From positions 1,054,001 to 1,118,000 of the forward strand of contig NZ_CP159825.1 in NCBI RefSeq assembly GCF_047729555.1: 64,000 nt of DNA. The letters run 5' to 3'. This stretch comes from Porticoccus sp905181945. Lineage in GTDB: Bacteria > Pseudomonadota > Gammaproteobacteria > Pseudomonadales > Porticoccaceae. Positions 43,816-52,925 of this stretch are shown piece after piece. The translations under genes were made by a program, and so were the position numbers. Within the stretch, counting starts at the first letter, position 1, and the number at the start of each line of letters is the position of its first letter. Under the pieces are notes generated by a model, which did no database searches, had not been told where the DNA came from, and was given only the letters and a program-made list of their open reading frames with translations.

Positions 43816-44871
43816 CTAATCATCGGAATGGTTTGGTCTCCCTGTGATTAATGAGCTGCTAGCGCCTAGCATTAGACCTATCCAGCGGGTACTTTGATCA
43901 TTTTCGAGAGCAATTTTTACCATAACTGTCAGAGGTATTGAGAGCAACATTCCGACAGGACCTAAAATCCATCCCCAGAAAACCAACGATAAAAATACAA
44001 CTAAAGGTGACAAGTTGAGTCCCCTGCCCATCAATTTTGGTTCCAGCACATTGCCAATCAGGATATTAATTACCATATAACTTGCAGCTACTAATCCAGC
44101 TGTCAACGGTCCCAGCTGTACTAGAGTTAGTAAAATTGCCGGAATCGCTGCAATAATAGACCCAACTGTAGGAATAAAATTCAGCAAGAACGCAATCAGC
44201 CCCCACATAACAGGGTAATCAACGCCAAATTGCCACAAAATAATTGTAACCAAGCCCCCGGTCAGCAAACTTAAAAGTGATTTAATCCCTAAGTAGCTAT
44301 GTACGCTATCTAAGAAACGAGCTAACCCGTCATTGACTGATGCATTAGAGTTTTTTGCAAGTTGCAGTTTTTTGCTAAACCCAACCTCTTCGGCTAATAT
44401 AAAAATCACAGTCAACAAAATCATAAAAGTATTGGTCAGTGCATTTCCAAAAGATGTCAGTGTATTGCCTGCAATCTGCATAATAGCACCAGGATTAAGG
44501 CTTTCTCGCATCTGCCCAGCATCAAGTATTAAGCCAAGACCACTTAACCAATGGAGCAGCACAGCACTCATCTCTTGAAGCCTATGTTCATAGCCTGGTA
44601 AATTTTTTCGAAAATCACCCACAGATGATCCTACCAGTGCGCCAATCAACCAGCCCACCAAGAACACACAACCTACAATTAAACAAATAGACAGTCCGCC
44701 TGGTACTTTTTTTGCTTTAAGCCAAGACAAAAGGGGGGAGAAAATGAGGGCTATAAACACTGATAGAAAAAAAGGTACTAATAACGCTTCTGCCATTTTA
44801 ATTCCGGCAACCACTACAACAAAAGCAGCAGCAGTTACAAGGCCTTTTGTAAATGATGAGGATTCTTTCAT
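43816..44871 (-). CDS. AI-2E family transporter (YdgG/PerM type)
   Basis: The 351-residue inner-membrane protein has about eight hydrophobic segments. Family markers are LLVPFFLSVFIALIFSPLL and the C-terminal LLNFIPTVGSIIAAIPAILLTL, then YMVINILIGNVLEPKLMGRGLNL and SPLVVFLSLVFWGWILGPVGM. Proteins of this family export autoinducer-2 or other small molecules or ions; the cargo here is unknown. Its start overlaps the stop of the small upstream gene (ATGA), so the two are cotranslated. Confidence 0.88.
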   Translation of the reverse strand: MKESSSFTKGLVTAAAFVVVVAGIKMAEALLVPFFLSVFIALIFSPLLSWLKAKKVPGGLSICLIVGCVFLVGWLIGALVGSSVGDFRKNLPGYEHRLQEMSAVLLHWLSGLGLILDAGQMRESLNPGAIMQIAGNTLTSFGNALTNTFMILLTVIFILAEEVGFSKKLQLAKNSNASVNDGLARFLDSVHSYLGIKSLLSLLTGGLVTIILWQFGVDYPVMWGLIAFLLNFIPTVGSIIAAIPAILLTLVQLGPLTAGLVAASYMVINILIGNVLEPKLMGRGLNLSPLVVFLSLVFWGWILGPVGMLLSIPLTVMVKIALENDQSTRWIGLMLGASSSLITGRPNHSDD

Positions 44872-45200
44872 GCGTCTGTTTCCAATAGCTCTATTAGTAG
44901 TTTTTGTATTTTTTTAACCCCCTGCTCTGTAAGAAGGTCGCTCGGATGATTCGTGCCCTCCACTTTGCTTATAACTTGGCAGCGCAAGCGAATATTTTCT
45001 AGTATTTCATTATGCCTAATCGGAAGCCCAAGAAATACCTCCCAATCATTAGTGGTAGCATTACCATTTAAAACTAAACGTAATAGCTCAACAACATTTT
45101 CCTTCTCTAGGCGATACACGGGAGGCCCGGTTCGTAAAAAAATTAGAACAGCTATTAGAACAAAAATGAAAGTAGCAACCAAAGTCAGTAAGAGGCTCAA
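44868..45200 (-). CDS. small single-span membrane protein
   Basis: The 110-residue protein has one N-terminal transmembrane segment (LLTLVATFIFVLIAVLIFL), then a cytoplasmic or periplasmic helical domain. No family recognised. It starts at TTG (45200). Its four-base overlap with the AI-2E transporter gene suggests it may act with that transporter (inference). Confidence 0.6.
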   Translation of the reverse strand: MSLLLTLVATFIFVLIAVLIFLRTGPPVYRLEKENVVELLRLVLNGNATTNDWEVFLGLPIRHNEILENIRLRCQVISKVEGTNHPSDLLTEQGVKKIQKLLIELLETDA

Positions 45201-45315
45201 AAATCCGCCGATTATTTAAAAACAGTAATAAAATTTACAACAAAAGATATGCTTTAACCATAATTTAATTTTCAACCTATTGTCGCTGAAAGAGACAATT
45301 ATTGCTGTATGCACA

Positions 45316-46902
45316 TCAGAGCTCCCTTGTGGCGCTAAATCTAAGATCTGGGTATCTCTCCTTTGTTAGAGATAAATTAACTCTAGTAGATGCAAGGTAG
45401 GTTAGATAGCCGCCGCCATCTAACGCTACACCATCTGGCACTTTTCGCTTTATTTCTTCTATTTTTCGAACATCGTCAGCCTCTATCCATCGGGCCGTAT
45501 GTACATTTACTGGCTCATAAACTGCTTCCACGCCATATTCATCTTTGAGCCGAAAAGTGACCACATCAAATTGCAGTTGTCCTATCGCACCAACAATAAT
45601 ATCATTATTATTTAGCGGGAAAAAAACCTGGGTACTGCCTTCCTCAGACAACTGCTTGATACCTTTCTGTAATTGTTTCATTTTCAATGGATCACGCAGT
45701 CGGATGCGTCTGAATAGTTCTGGAGAAAAATAGGGAATACCGGTAAATTTGATATTCTCTCCAGTGGTAAAGGTATCGCCTACCTGGATAGTGCCGTGAT
45801 TATGTATCCCAATAATATCTCCAGCCACTGCTTCATCTAGTGACACTCTCTCTCCCGCTTTAAAACCAACAGCATCAGAAATACGCAAATCTTTTTTCTG
45901 CCTAACATGGCGAATCTTCATTCCTTTGATATATCTGCCTGAGCAAATACGCACAAAAGCTATTCGGTCTCGGTGTTTTGGATCCATATTGGCTTGTATC
46001 TTAAAAACAAACCCAGAAAATTCTTCCTCACTCGCAGCTACATTTCGTTCTATTGCGGCCCTAAATTGCGGGGGCGGAGCTAAATCCACAAAATTATCTA
46101 GCATTTCTCTTATGCCAAAATTAGCCAACGCTGTACCAAAAAATACAGGGGCTAACTGTCCATTCAAAAACATTTCCATATCAAAAGAGTTTGTGGCGCC
46201 CTTCACAAGTTCTATCTCCTCCCTGACACTTATAGCCAAGTAACTCAAAAACTCACTTGCTTCATCCGAGTAAAGGCCTTCTATCCTCAAATCTTCAGGA
46301 ATAATACTTCCTTGGCCTTGCTGGAAAACATGTATTGTATCTGTATGAAGACTGTACACACCCTTAAAGTCTTTGCCACAACCAATAGGCCAATTAATTG
46401 GAGCGCAGCTGATCTTTAACACTGCCTCTATCTCATCCAAAAGGTCAATCGGGTCGCGTATTTCACGATCCATCTTGTTTATAAAGGCTACTATTGGTGT
46501 ATCTCTTAGTCGACATACATTCATCAACTTGATCGTACGCTGCTCTACGCCTTTTGCACCATCAATAACCATTAATGCTGAGTCTACCGCTGTTAGAGTA
46601 CGATAAGTGTCTTCAGAAAAATCTTCATGTCCCGGGGTGTCCAGTAAGTTGACTATGCGACCTTTATAAGGAAACTGCATGACAGAAGATGTTACAGAAA
46701 TACCGCGATCTTTCTCCATCTGCATCCAGTCAGAGGTTGCATGTCTATCGCTTTTTCTACTTTTTACTGTTCCAGCAATTTGGATCAGATTTCCAAATAA
46801 TAAAAGTTTTTCGGTAATGGTGGTTTTACCCGCATCAGGGTGCGAAATTATCGCAAAAGTTCTTCTTAGCCTCACCTCTTTAGAAATTAAACTTGGTGAC
46901 AT
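45316..46902 (-). CDS. prfC: peptide chain release factor RF3
   Basis: The 528-residue GTPase has G1 SHPDAGKTTI, G3 DTPGHEDFSEDTYRT, G4 NKMD, and the translation-factor domains afterwards; the family block MQKLNV-equivalent FKIQANMDPKHRDRIAFVRI is present. It recycles RF1/RF2 after termination. It lies in the same neighbourhood as rimI and holD, as in E. coli (holD-rimI-yjjG-prfC). AAGGA is 9 bases before the ATG. Confidence 0.98.
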   Translation of the reverse strand: MSPSLISKEVRLRRTFAIISHPDAGKTTITEKLLLFGNLIQIAGTVKSRKSDRHATSDWMQMEKDRGISVTSSVMQFPYKGRIVNLLDTPGHEDFSEDTYRTLTAVDSALMVIDGAKGVEQRTIKLMNVCRLRDTPIVAFINKMDREIRDPIDLLDEIEAVLKISCAPINWPIGCGKDFKGVYSLHTDTIHVFQQGQGSIIPEDLRIEGLYSDEASEFLSYLAISVREEIELVKGATNSFDMEMFLNGQLAPVFFGTALANFGIREMLDNFVDLAPPPQFRAAIERNVAASEEEFSGFVFKIQANMDPKHRDRIAFVRICSGRYIKGMKIRHVRQKKDLRISDAVGFKAGERVSLDEAVAGDIIGIHNHGTIQVGDTFTTGENIKFTGIPYFSPELFRRIRLRDPLKMKQLQKGIKQLSEEGSTQVFFPLNNNDIIVGAIGQLQFDVVTFRLKDEYGVEAVYEPVNVHTARWIEADDVRKIEEIKRKVPDGVALDGGGYLTYLASTRVNLSLTKERYPDLRFSATREL

Positions 46903-47085
46903 TTTCTATTTTCCTTTGATGCAAAAATAAACGTACATAAAAAATTAATGCGGCTTTGAAAGCTACCAATGCAACGGCTTGAAATTATACACAGATTACC
47001 AAGGAAATAGCCCCCTGAACTGCATCTCAAAATAGCAGATATAAAAATCCTTTGTGGAAATTTGACAATATTTTTACAGCAATGA

Positions 47086-47721
47086 TTACCAACAAGGACC
47101 TGAACGAAACCATCCAGCTATCGAAAAACGACTTTTCTTACTGGCCAACACCTCATGATAAACATCTTCGCTGAAGAAAATAACAACAGTACCAAGAACA
47201 GGCTCGACACTCATTATAATTTCTTCAGAATGATGGCCGTATATAAGCAACTCTCCCCCATCCCCTGCCATCCAATCTTTGTTTAGATAGACTACAATTG
47301 ATAGCACTCTATTTGATTTTCCCCTAAAAGAATCCTTATGCTTTGCATAAAATCCATCTTTGCCATAATAAGAAAAATGACTCTCAAATGAAGACAACCC
47401 TAGAAATAATCGCCTATTCAGGTAGTCCTGCAACGATGACGCCCACTTAAGCCATTCTTTCTCACCATCAGTGGAGCCGGTAATCCAGGAGGTTCTGTCA
47501 GTACGAACAGATTTATCTATCGCATGATCATCTCCCCTTCCAACTCCAGCATTTGCAAATAATACTGAAGACGTTAATTCTAAGCGCATAGAGAGTTGGG
47601 CAAGAAATCCTGATGTCAGCCTCCTAGTTTGAACACTATAACCATTTGAAAAGAGATCGCCTGCTATCGCTTCAAATAAAGTATCTCGGCCATTTTCGTT
47701 TATATCTTTGTTTGTCTTAAT
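47086..47721 (-). CDS. 2-oxoglutarate/Fe(II)-dependent oxygenase, start uncertain
   Basis: The conserved C-terminal part has the double-stranded beta-helix: HFSYYGKDGFYAKHKDSF (HxD iron ligands), VLSIVVYLNKDW, GGELLIYG, and the distal His in VYHEVLASKKSRFSIAGWF with the 2OG-binding Arg (prolyl-hydroxylase type). The first canonical ATG is at 47589, but it has no Shine-Dalgarno, and the frame stays open back to the rimI stop with family-like helices (LFEAIAGDLFSNGYSV). The only plausible upstream start is ATT at 47721, with GGAG 9 bases before; 47589 is the conservative choice. Substrate unknown. Confidence 0.75.
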   Translation of the reverse strand: MKTNKDINENGRDTLFEAIAGDLFSNGYSVQTRRLTSGFLAQLSMRLELTSSVLFANAGVGRGDDHAIDKSVRTDRTSWITGSTDGEKEWLKWASSLQDYLNRRLFLGLSSFESHFSYYGKDGFYAKHKDSFRGKSNRVLSIVVYLNKDWMAGDGGELLIYGHHSEEIIMSVEPVLGTVVIFFSEDVYHEVLASKKSRFSIAGWFRSGPCW

Positions 47722-47724
47722 AGC

Positions 47725-48180
47725 CTACAGCTCCATAGCCATTAGTAGGGCATCCTCAGATGTTAATGCGGTCTGGTAATAATTTTTTCTTTGGCATACC
47801 TCAACAAACCCAATATTTTCATATAAATAAATTGCACTAGCATTATTCACTCTTACTTCAAGGAAAAATCTTTGTGCATTTTCCGAAACAATAGCAATCA
47901 AATGCTCGAGCAAATAACGTCCGTGGCCTTTGTTTTGATGTTCAGGATGAATAGCAATATTAAGAATTTCAGCTTCGTTAACAACAATATTGTAAATTGT
48001 ATAGCCTATAACATGGTCATCTAAGGTAAGGGTCAAGCCATGATGTTTCTCACAGCTATCAATGAACTGACTTTTCCGCCAAGGATGAGGCGTAGATTTT
48101 TGTTCAATCTGAGTAATATCAGCCACATCAGAGAGTGCCATAGGACGTATATTTAAACGATTTATTATCACAGTATGCAC
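47725..48180 (-). CDS. rimI: ribosomal protein S18 alanine N-acetyltransferase RimI
   Basis: The 151-residue GNAT protein has the acetyl-CoA loop IHPEHQNKGHGRYLLEHLI (Q/RxxGxG/A), LEVRVNNASAIYLYENIGF and the RKNYYQTALTSEDALLM tail, close to E. coli RimI. It acetylates the N-terminal Ala of S18. Candidate GTG start at 48180 has no clear ribosome-binding site; an internal ATG at 48141 is possible. It lies directly after the holD-like gene. Confidence 0.9.
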   Translation of the reverse strand: MHTVIINRLNIRPMALSDVADITQIEQKSTPHPWRKSQFIDSCEKHHGLTLTLDDHVIGYTIYNIVVNEAEILNIAIHPEHQNKGHGRYLLEHLIAIVSENAQRFFLEVRVNNASAIYLYENIGFVEVCQRKNYYQTALTSEDALLMAMEL

Positions 48181-48191
48181 TTAGCAGTTAT

Positions 48192-48791
48192 TTAATTTCT
48201 CTTTGCTAGGGATCGAATGGTTTCCCATACTTCTAACTTCGACGAAGGGTCCTTTAAAATTTCTTGCAGACTTTTAACAACAAAAGTGTCCACTACATCT
48301 TTTATTTTTATAGTTTTATCTACAATATCCGCATAAGGCTCTTCTGTAGAGGAGAATAACTCAAACGCTATTTTCCCCATAAACAGCACATTGGTTTTGC
48401 TGATGCGAGCATCAACAAAATCTGACATCATTTTACGAGCATCAGATTTATCTTGAAGGTCGTCACTCTCGACAGGCCAGTCAATTAGCTCAGCACGCGG
48501 TAAACTGCCAACAAGGAATCCCATACTACGCAAAATATTAGCAAGCAATTGGCACTGATCATCGTTTAATTTAGCATCGGCATCTAATTCGTTAAAAACC
48601 AAAAGCTCATCGCAGGGTTGCCAGCATGCTAGCCTAAAACTCAAGGGCGCAGCAAACACTGTATTTATGTTCCCTGTTGGCATTATATTTTTTTTTGGGG
48701 TTACTTTCAGCGCGTCAGTCGTCTCTATTTTAGATAAATACTGCGTTACACCTAAGTTAAAAAGATACCAAGTGCGTGACTCTGTATTCAT
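48192..48791 (-). CDS. holD: DNA polymerase III psi subunit-like protein (HolD)
   Basis: About 199 residues. The N-terminal segment RTWYLFNLGVTQYLSKIE matches the short conserved start of HolD (RDWQLQQLGITQW in E. coli), which binds the clamp-loader chi subunit. The rest is divergent. The gene sits just before rimI, exactly as holD does in E. coli, and near prfC. The protein is longer than E. coli HolD (137). AGGGGG before the ATG at 48791 supports that start over ATG 48809, which overlaps the leuA stop. Identification is from motif and position. Confidence 0.7.
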   Translation of the reverse strand: MNTESRTWYLFNLGVTQYLSKIETTDALKVTPKKNIMPTGNINTVFAAPLSFRLACWQPCDELLVFNELDADAKLNDDQCQLLANILRSMGFLVGSLPRAELIDWPVESDDLQDKSDARKMMSDFVDARISKTNVLFMGKIAFELFSSTEEPYADIVDKTIKIKDVVDTFVVKSLQEILKDPSSKLEVWETIRSLAKRN

Positions 48792-48798
48792 AAGCCCC

Positions 48799-50346
48799 CT
48801 AAATGCCATCTAATTGGGGATGCAAACGATCTGGATTTTGTATTAAGTTAAGCGCATGCAGGTAAGCTCTAACACTAGCAACCAAGACATCGGTGTCAGC
48901 CCCCTGTCCATTTACAATACGGCCACCTTTTTCCAGACGGACAGTAACCTCACCTTGAGAATCCGTTCCAGCAGTTACCGCATTTACAGAATAAAGCTTA
49001 AGCTCTGTATCACTTTTTGCTAGTTTCTCTATAGCCTTGAATGCTGCGTCAACAGGGCCGTCTCCCTCAGATGAAGAATCGTATGACTCACCCTTATATT
49101 TCAAAGTAAGCGTCGCAGAAGGAGGCCGGCCTGTTTTTGAGATCACCTCTAAAGCTTCTAGTGTTATTTGATCGCCGTTCGATTCATCCAGTTGTACTTC
49201 TGAAACAAGGGCCTGAAGATCCTCATCATATATTTCACGTTTTTTGTCAGCCAAATCTTTAAACTTAGCGAAAGCTTCGTTCATTTCGGTCTTGCTCTCA
49301 AAATGAGTCCCAAGCTCCTCGAGGCGAGCCGCAAAAGCCGCGCGCCCAGAAAGCTTGCCTAAAACAATTTTATTAGTTTGCAAGCCCACATCTTGAGCAC
49401 TCATAATTTCATAAGTTTCACGAAATTTAAGCACTCCATCTTGATGAATTCCTGACTCGTGTGCAAAAGCGTTAGCGCCAACAATTGCCTTGTTGGGCTG
49501 CACAGGAAATCCCGTGATGCTCGATACTAACCGAGACGTTGAAGTAATATGAATAGTTTCGATACGCGTCTCCACTGGGAAGATATCCTTTCGCGTTCTT
49601 ACTGCCATCACCACCTCTTCAAGGGCAGCATTACCTGCGCGTTCACCTAAACCATTAATAGTACATTCTATTTGACGAGCCCCTTTCATGACAGCTGCCA
49701 ATGAATTGGATACAGCCAAGCCAAGGTCATTGTGGCAATGTACAGAGAAAATTGCTTTATCTGAATTAGGGATAGATTCAATCAAACGACCAATAGTGTT
49801 TGCATACTCCTCTGGAAAGCCATAACCAACTGTATCTGGAAGATTAATAGTTTTTGCCCCAGCGCCAATAACACCTTCGATAACACGGCACATAAAATCA
49901 AAATCTGAACGGCTTGCATCTTCTAGGGAAAACTCGACATCATCTATTAAATTTCGAGCGTACTTTACGGCGGATACAGCCTGCTCAAAAACTTGATCTG
50001 GATTCATCTGAAGTTTATATTTCATATGGATTGGCGATGTTGCAATAAAGGTATGAATACGCCCTGAAGACGCCCCCTTTAAAGCCTCTGCAGCGCTATC
50101 AATATCCTGATTCTTGGCGCGAGCAAGACTGCAAACAGTGCTGTCTTTAATCGTCTCAGCAATAGCCTTAACTGATGCAAAATCACCAGGGCTGGAAACA
50201 GCAAATCCTGCTTCAATGACATCAACTCGAAGTTTCTCTAGAGCCTTAGCCACTCTCAGTTTTTCATCCCTAGTCATGGATGCACCAGGGCTTTGCTCCC
50301 CATCGCGTAGCGTTGTATCAAAAATTATTAATTTTTGTTTTTTCAT
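48799..50346 (-). CDS. leuA: 2-isopropylmalate synthase
   Basis: The 515-residue protein starts with IFDTTLRDGEQSPGASMTRD, holds the HMGL-like catalytic core (FSVHCHNDLGLAVSNSLAA, CTINGLGERAGNAALEE with metal ligands), AFAHESGIHQDGVLK, and ends in a regulatory leucine-binding domain (GKSRPPSATLTLK-like). It condenses 2-ketoisovalerate with acetyl-CoA, the first leucine step. It starts 2 bases after the pssA stop, so they share a transcript, and follows the ilv genes on the same strand. Confidence 0.97.
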   Translation of the reverse strand: MKKQKLIIFDTTLRDGEQSPGASMTRDEKLRVAKALEKLRVDVIEAGFAVSSPGDFASVKAIAETIKDSTVCSLARAKNQDIDSAAEALKGASSGRIHTFIATSPIHMKYKLQMNPDQVFEQAVSAVKYARNLIDDVEFSLEDASRSDFDFMCRVIEGVIGAGAKTINLPDTVGYGFPEEYANTIGRLIESIPNSDKAIFSVHCHNDLGLAVSNSLAAVMKGARQIECTINGLGERAGNAALEEVVMAVRTRKDIFPVETRIETIHITSTSRLVSSITGFPVQPNKAIVGANAFAHESGIHQDGVLKFRETYEIMSAQDVGLQTNKIVLGKLSGRAAFAARLEELGTHFESKTEMNEAFAKFKDLADKKREIYDEDLQALVSEVQLDESNGDQITLEALEVISKTGRPPSATLTLKYKGESYDSSSEGDGPVDAAFKAIEKLAKSDTELKLYSVNAVTAGTDSQGEVTVRLEKGGRIVNGQGADTDVLVASVRAYLHALNLIQNPDRLHPQLDGI

Positions 50347-50347
50347 A

Positions 50348-51148
50348 TTACATCTTTACCCCATAAATCTTAGCTTTTAGCCATAACGCTGGAGCTGAAA
50401 AGCTATACACTAAGGCAAAAATAAATAAAATTCGAGGCGGGTCAATTGTCACCACAATAAGACCCATCACCACAGAAAAAATCACTACGAAAGGCACCTT
50501 TCCCTTAAGGTCAACTTCTTTCAGGCTGCGATAGTGAAAGTTAGAAACCATCAACAAGCCAGCTAAAGCGGTTACTGCCGCCACCAAAAATGCTAACTCA
50601 TTTGTTAGCTCGATCCCATGACTACACCAGACCAAAGATGCTATCAGTGCAGCTGCTGCGGGGCTTGGAATTCCAACAAAACAATCGCTCTTCCCTGAAT
50701 CAACTTGAGTGTTAAAACGGGCAAGCCTGAGCGCCGCACATGAGGCATAAATAAAAGCAGCAGCCCATCCAATACGGCCTATCTCGTTAAGTATCCAGCT
50801 AAAAGCCAGCACTGCAGGCGCTATACCAAAAGAAACCATGTCAGAAAGACTGTCATATTGGAGGCCAAACTCACTAGATGTGTTTGTCATGCGCGCTACA
50901 GTTCCATCCAGCCCATCGAAGATCATTGCAATAAAAATTGCAATTGCAGCTGCTTCAAATTTTCCATCCATCCCCGCAAGAATTGCATAAAAACCAGCAA
51001 ACATAGCTCCAGTAGTAAAAAGATTGGGCAGAAGATAAACGCCTCTATGTCTAGCCTTTACATGCTCAAGAGGCAATTTATCGCCTTCGGTCGCTGGGGG
51101 TGAATCATTAATATTTGATGTATTATCTTGACCCTTGATATCGGTCAT
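50348..51148 (-). CDS. pssA: CDP-diacylglycerol-serine O-phosphatidyltransferase
   Basis: About 266 residues. After a polar lead (KARHRGVYLLPNLFTTGAMF), the CDP-alcohol motif FDGLDGTVARMTNTSSEFGLQYDSLSD has all Asp residues. Eight membrane segments follow. This type-II Pss makes phosphatidylserine, the precursor of phosphatidylethanolamine. The ATG at 51148 has AAGGA 6 bases before; an upstream frame-open start (51223) would add an unusual polar stretch. It precedes leuA by 2 bases. Confidence 0.92.
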   Translation of the reverse strand: MTDIKGQDNTSNINDSPPATEGDKLPLEHVKARHRGVYLLPNLFTTGAMFAGFYAILAGMDGKFEAAAIAIFIAMIFDGLDGTVARMTNTSSEFGLQYDSLSDMVSFGIAPAVLAFSWILNEIGRIGWAAAFIYASCAALRLARFNTQVDSGKSDCFVGIPSPAAAALIASLVWCSHGIELTNELAFLVAAVTALAGLLMVSNFHYRSLKEVDLKGKVPFVVIFSVVMGLIVVTIDPPRILFIFALVYSFSAPALWLKAKIYGVKM

Positions 51149-51291
51149 ATCTAATCCTTCGGTATGTAACACAAAACCTACATTTATCTTTTTAGTGCAT
51201 CCGTGTGGTTGATTATCCCCCAATTTTAGCTTCTACCCTAGAGTTCAATGCATTAAAGATTAATATTACATCAAACACTAAAGCATGAGAT

Positions 51292-51315
51292 AAAAAAACC
51301 GCGCCTTGGCGCGGT
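51292..51315 (-). terminator. Rho-independent terminator after ilvC
   Basis: Minus strand CCGCGCC-AA-GGCGCGG followed by seven T. It lies 25 bases after the ilvC stop and separates the ilv genes from pssA-leuA. Confidence 0.88.
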
Positions 51316-51340
51316 CAACTAGGCGGTCACTTAAAAATGT

Positions 51341-52357
51341 CTAGTTTTTATCTTTATCTACCAACTGGTTGGCTGTAATCCATGGCATCATAGAGCGCAA
51401 TTTAGCACCAGTTTGTTCAATAGGATGCGCTGCATTATTACGACGATATGCTGTCATAGAAGGGTAATTCATTGCTCCTTCTGTAATAAACATTTTCGCG
51501 TATTCTCCGTTTTGAATACGCTTCAAAGCATTGCGCATAGCTTCACGAGATTGATCGTTAATAATTTCTGGGCCAGTGACATACTCTCCATACTCTGCAT
51601 TATTAGATATAGAATAGTTCATATTGGCAATGCCTCCTTCATACATCAGGTCAACGATTAGCTTGAGCTCATGCAGGCACTCAAAATAAGCCATTTCAGG
51701 AGCATATCCGGCCTCCACCAATGTTTCGAAGCCAGCTTTCACTAATTCAACCGCTCCCCCACAAAGAACTGCCTGTTCTCCAAATAAATCTGTTTCGGTT
51801 TCATCTTTAAACGTAGTTTCAATGATACCTGTTCTTCCGCCACCAATACCGGACGCATAGGACATAGCTACATCTCTTGCCTTGCCTGAAGCATCTTGAT
51901 AAATTGCAACTAGATCAGGAATACCGCCGCCTTTAGTGAATTCATTGCGAACTGTATGTCCGGGAGCTTTAGGTGCAATCATAATTACATCTAAATCTTT
52001 GCGAGGTACAACCTGATTATAGTGAATTGCAAAGCCATGAGCAAAAGCCATGGTGGCTCCCTTCTTGAGGTTTGGCTCAATTTCATCTTTGTAGAGATGC
52101 GACTGAAATTCGTCCGGCGTAAGGATCATCACTAGATCAGCTCCAGCGACAGCCTCAGGAACGTTCTTTACAGCTAATCCAGATTGCTCAGCTTTAGCAA
52201 CAGAGGGTGAACCTGGGCGAAGCCCTACGGTGACATCGACACCTGAATCTTTTAGATTCAAGGCATGCGCATGGCCTTGTGAGCCATACCCAATAATGGA
52301 AACTTTCATCCCCTGAATAATTGAGAGGTTACAGTCTTTATCGTAAGAAACTTGCAT
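51341..52357 (-). CDS. ilvC: ketol-acid reductoisomerase
   Basis: The 338-residue class I protein has the NADPH motif GYGSQGHAHALNLKDSG, AHGFAIHYN, AIMIAPKAPGHTVR-like PKAPGHTVRNEF, and a C-terminal metal-binding helix set ECLHELKLIVDLMYEGGI. It catalyses isomerisation plus reduction in valine and isoleucine synthesis. AGGA lies 7 bases before the ATG. The gene follows ilvI-ilvH by 76 bases. Confidence 0.98.
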   Translation of the reverse strand: MQVSYDKDCNLSIIQGMKVSIIGYGSQGHAHALNLKDSGVDVTVGLRPGSPSVAKAEQSGLAVKNVPEAVAGADLVMILTPDEFQSHLYKDEIEPNLKKGATMAFAHGFAIHYNQVVPRKDLDVIMIAPKAPGHTVRNEFTKGGGIPDLVAIYQDASGKARDVAMSYASGIGGGRTGIIETTFKDETETDLFGEQAVLCGGAVELVKAGFETLVEAGYAPEMAYFECLHELKLIVDLMYEGGIANMNYSISNNAEYGEYVTGPEIINDQSREAMRNALKRIQNGEYAKMFITEGAMNYPSMTAYRRNNAAHPIEQTGAKLRSMMPWITANQLVDKDKN

Positions 52358-52433
52358 GTTTTTATCCTATATTTTTTATAAAACAAATAGTTATATTTTA
52401 TGGAGTACCTGTAAAAATCATACTATAAATCAA

Positions 52434-52925
52434 TCATACCTTCAGTATTTTTTCACCACGAGCTAACCCAGAAACCCCTGATCTAACTAACTCAAGGATA
52501 TCTGCATAATTGATAGCCTCAAGAAAAGCATCAAGCTTATCGCTGCTACCTACGAGCTGTAATGTATATGCATTGACGTTTACATCAACTACTTGGCCAC
52601 GAAAAATATCTATGCAATGATTAATTTCTGCTCTCTGAGCCTCGTTTGCCTTTACTTTCACTAGCATTAGTTCTCGTTCGATATGGGAGCCTTCGATCAA
52701 ATCTACGACTTTTATCACATCTATTAATTTATTTAAGTGTTTGGTAATTTGCTCAATCACCTGATCACTGCCATGCGTAGTAAGCGTTAATCTAGATAAC
52801 GTCAAATCATCAGTTGGGGCAACATTAAGCGTATCAATGTTATAGCCTCTCTGTGAAAATAATCCAACTACTCTAGATAGGGCACCCGGCTCATTTTCCA
52901 TTAACACTGAAAGTATATGTCTCAT
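52434..52925 (-). CDS. ilvH: acetolactate synthase small (regulatory) subunit
   Basis: About 163 residues. It starts MRHILSVLMENEPGALSRVV, an ACT domain with the valine-binding pattern, continuing RGYNIDTLNVAPTDD. The C-terminal half carries a second regulatory domain. It confers valine feedback inhibition on IlvI. The ATG at 52925 shares a base with the ilvI stop (TGATG), and AGGAG lies 8 bases before it. An upstream frame-open start at 52952 would extend inside ilvI. Confidence 0.95.
   Translation of the reverse strand: MRHILSVLMENEPGALSRVVGLFSQRGYNIDTLNVAPTDDLTLSRLTLTTHGSDQVIEQITKHLNKLIDVIKVVDLIEGSHIERELMLVKVKANEAQRAEINHCIDIFRGQVVDVNVNAYTLQLVGSSDKLDAFLEAINYADILELVRSGVSGLARGEKILKV

Noticed and set aside
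46903..47085. Several possible promoter hexamers (TATAAT, TTGTCA) before prfC
   Set aside because: No pair has good spacing and both boxes well matched; not listed as a feature.
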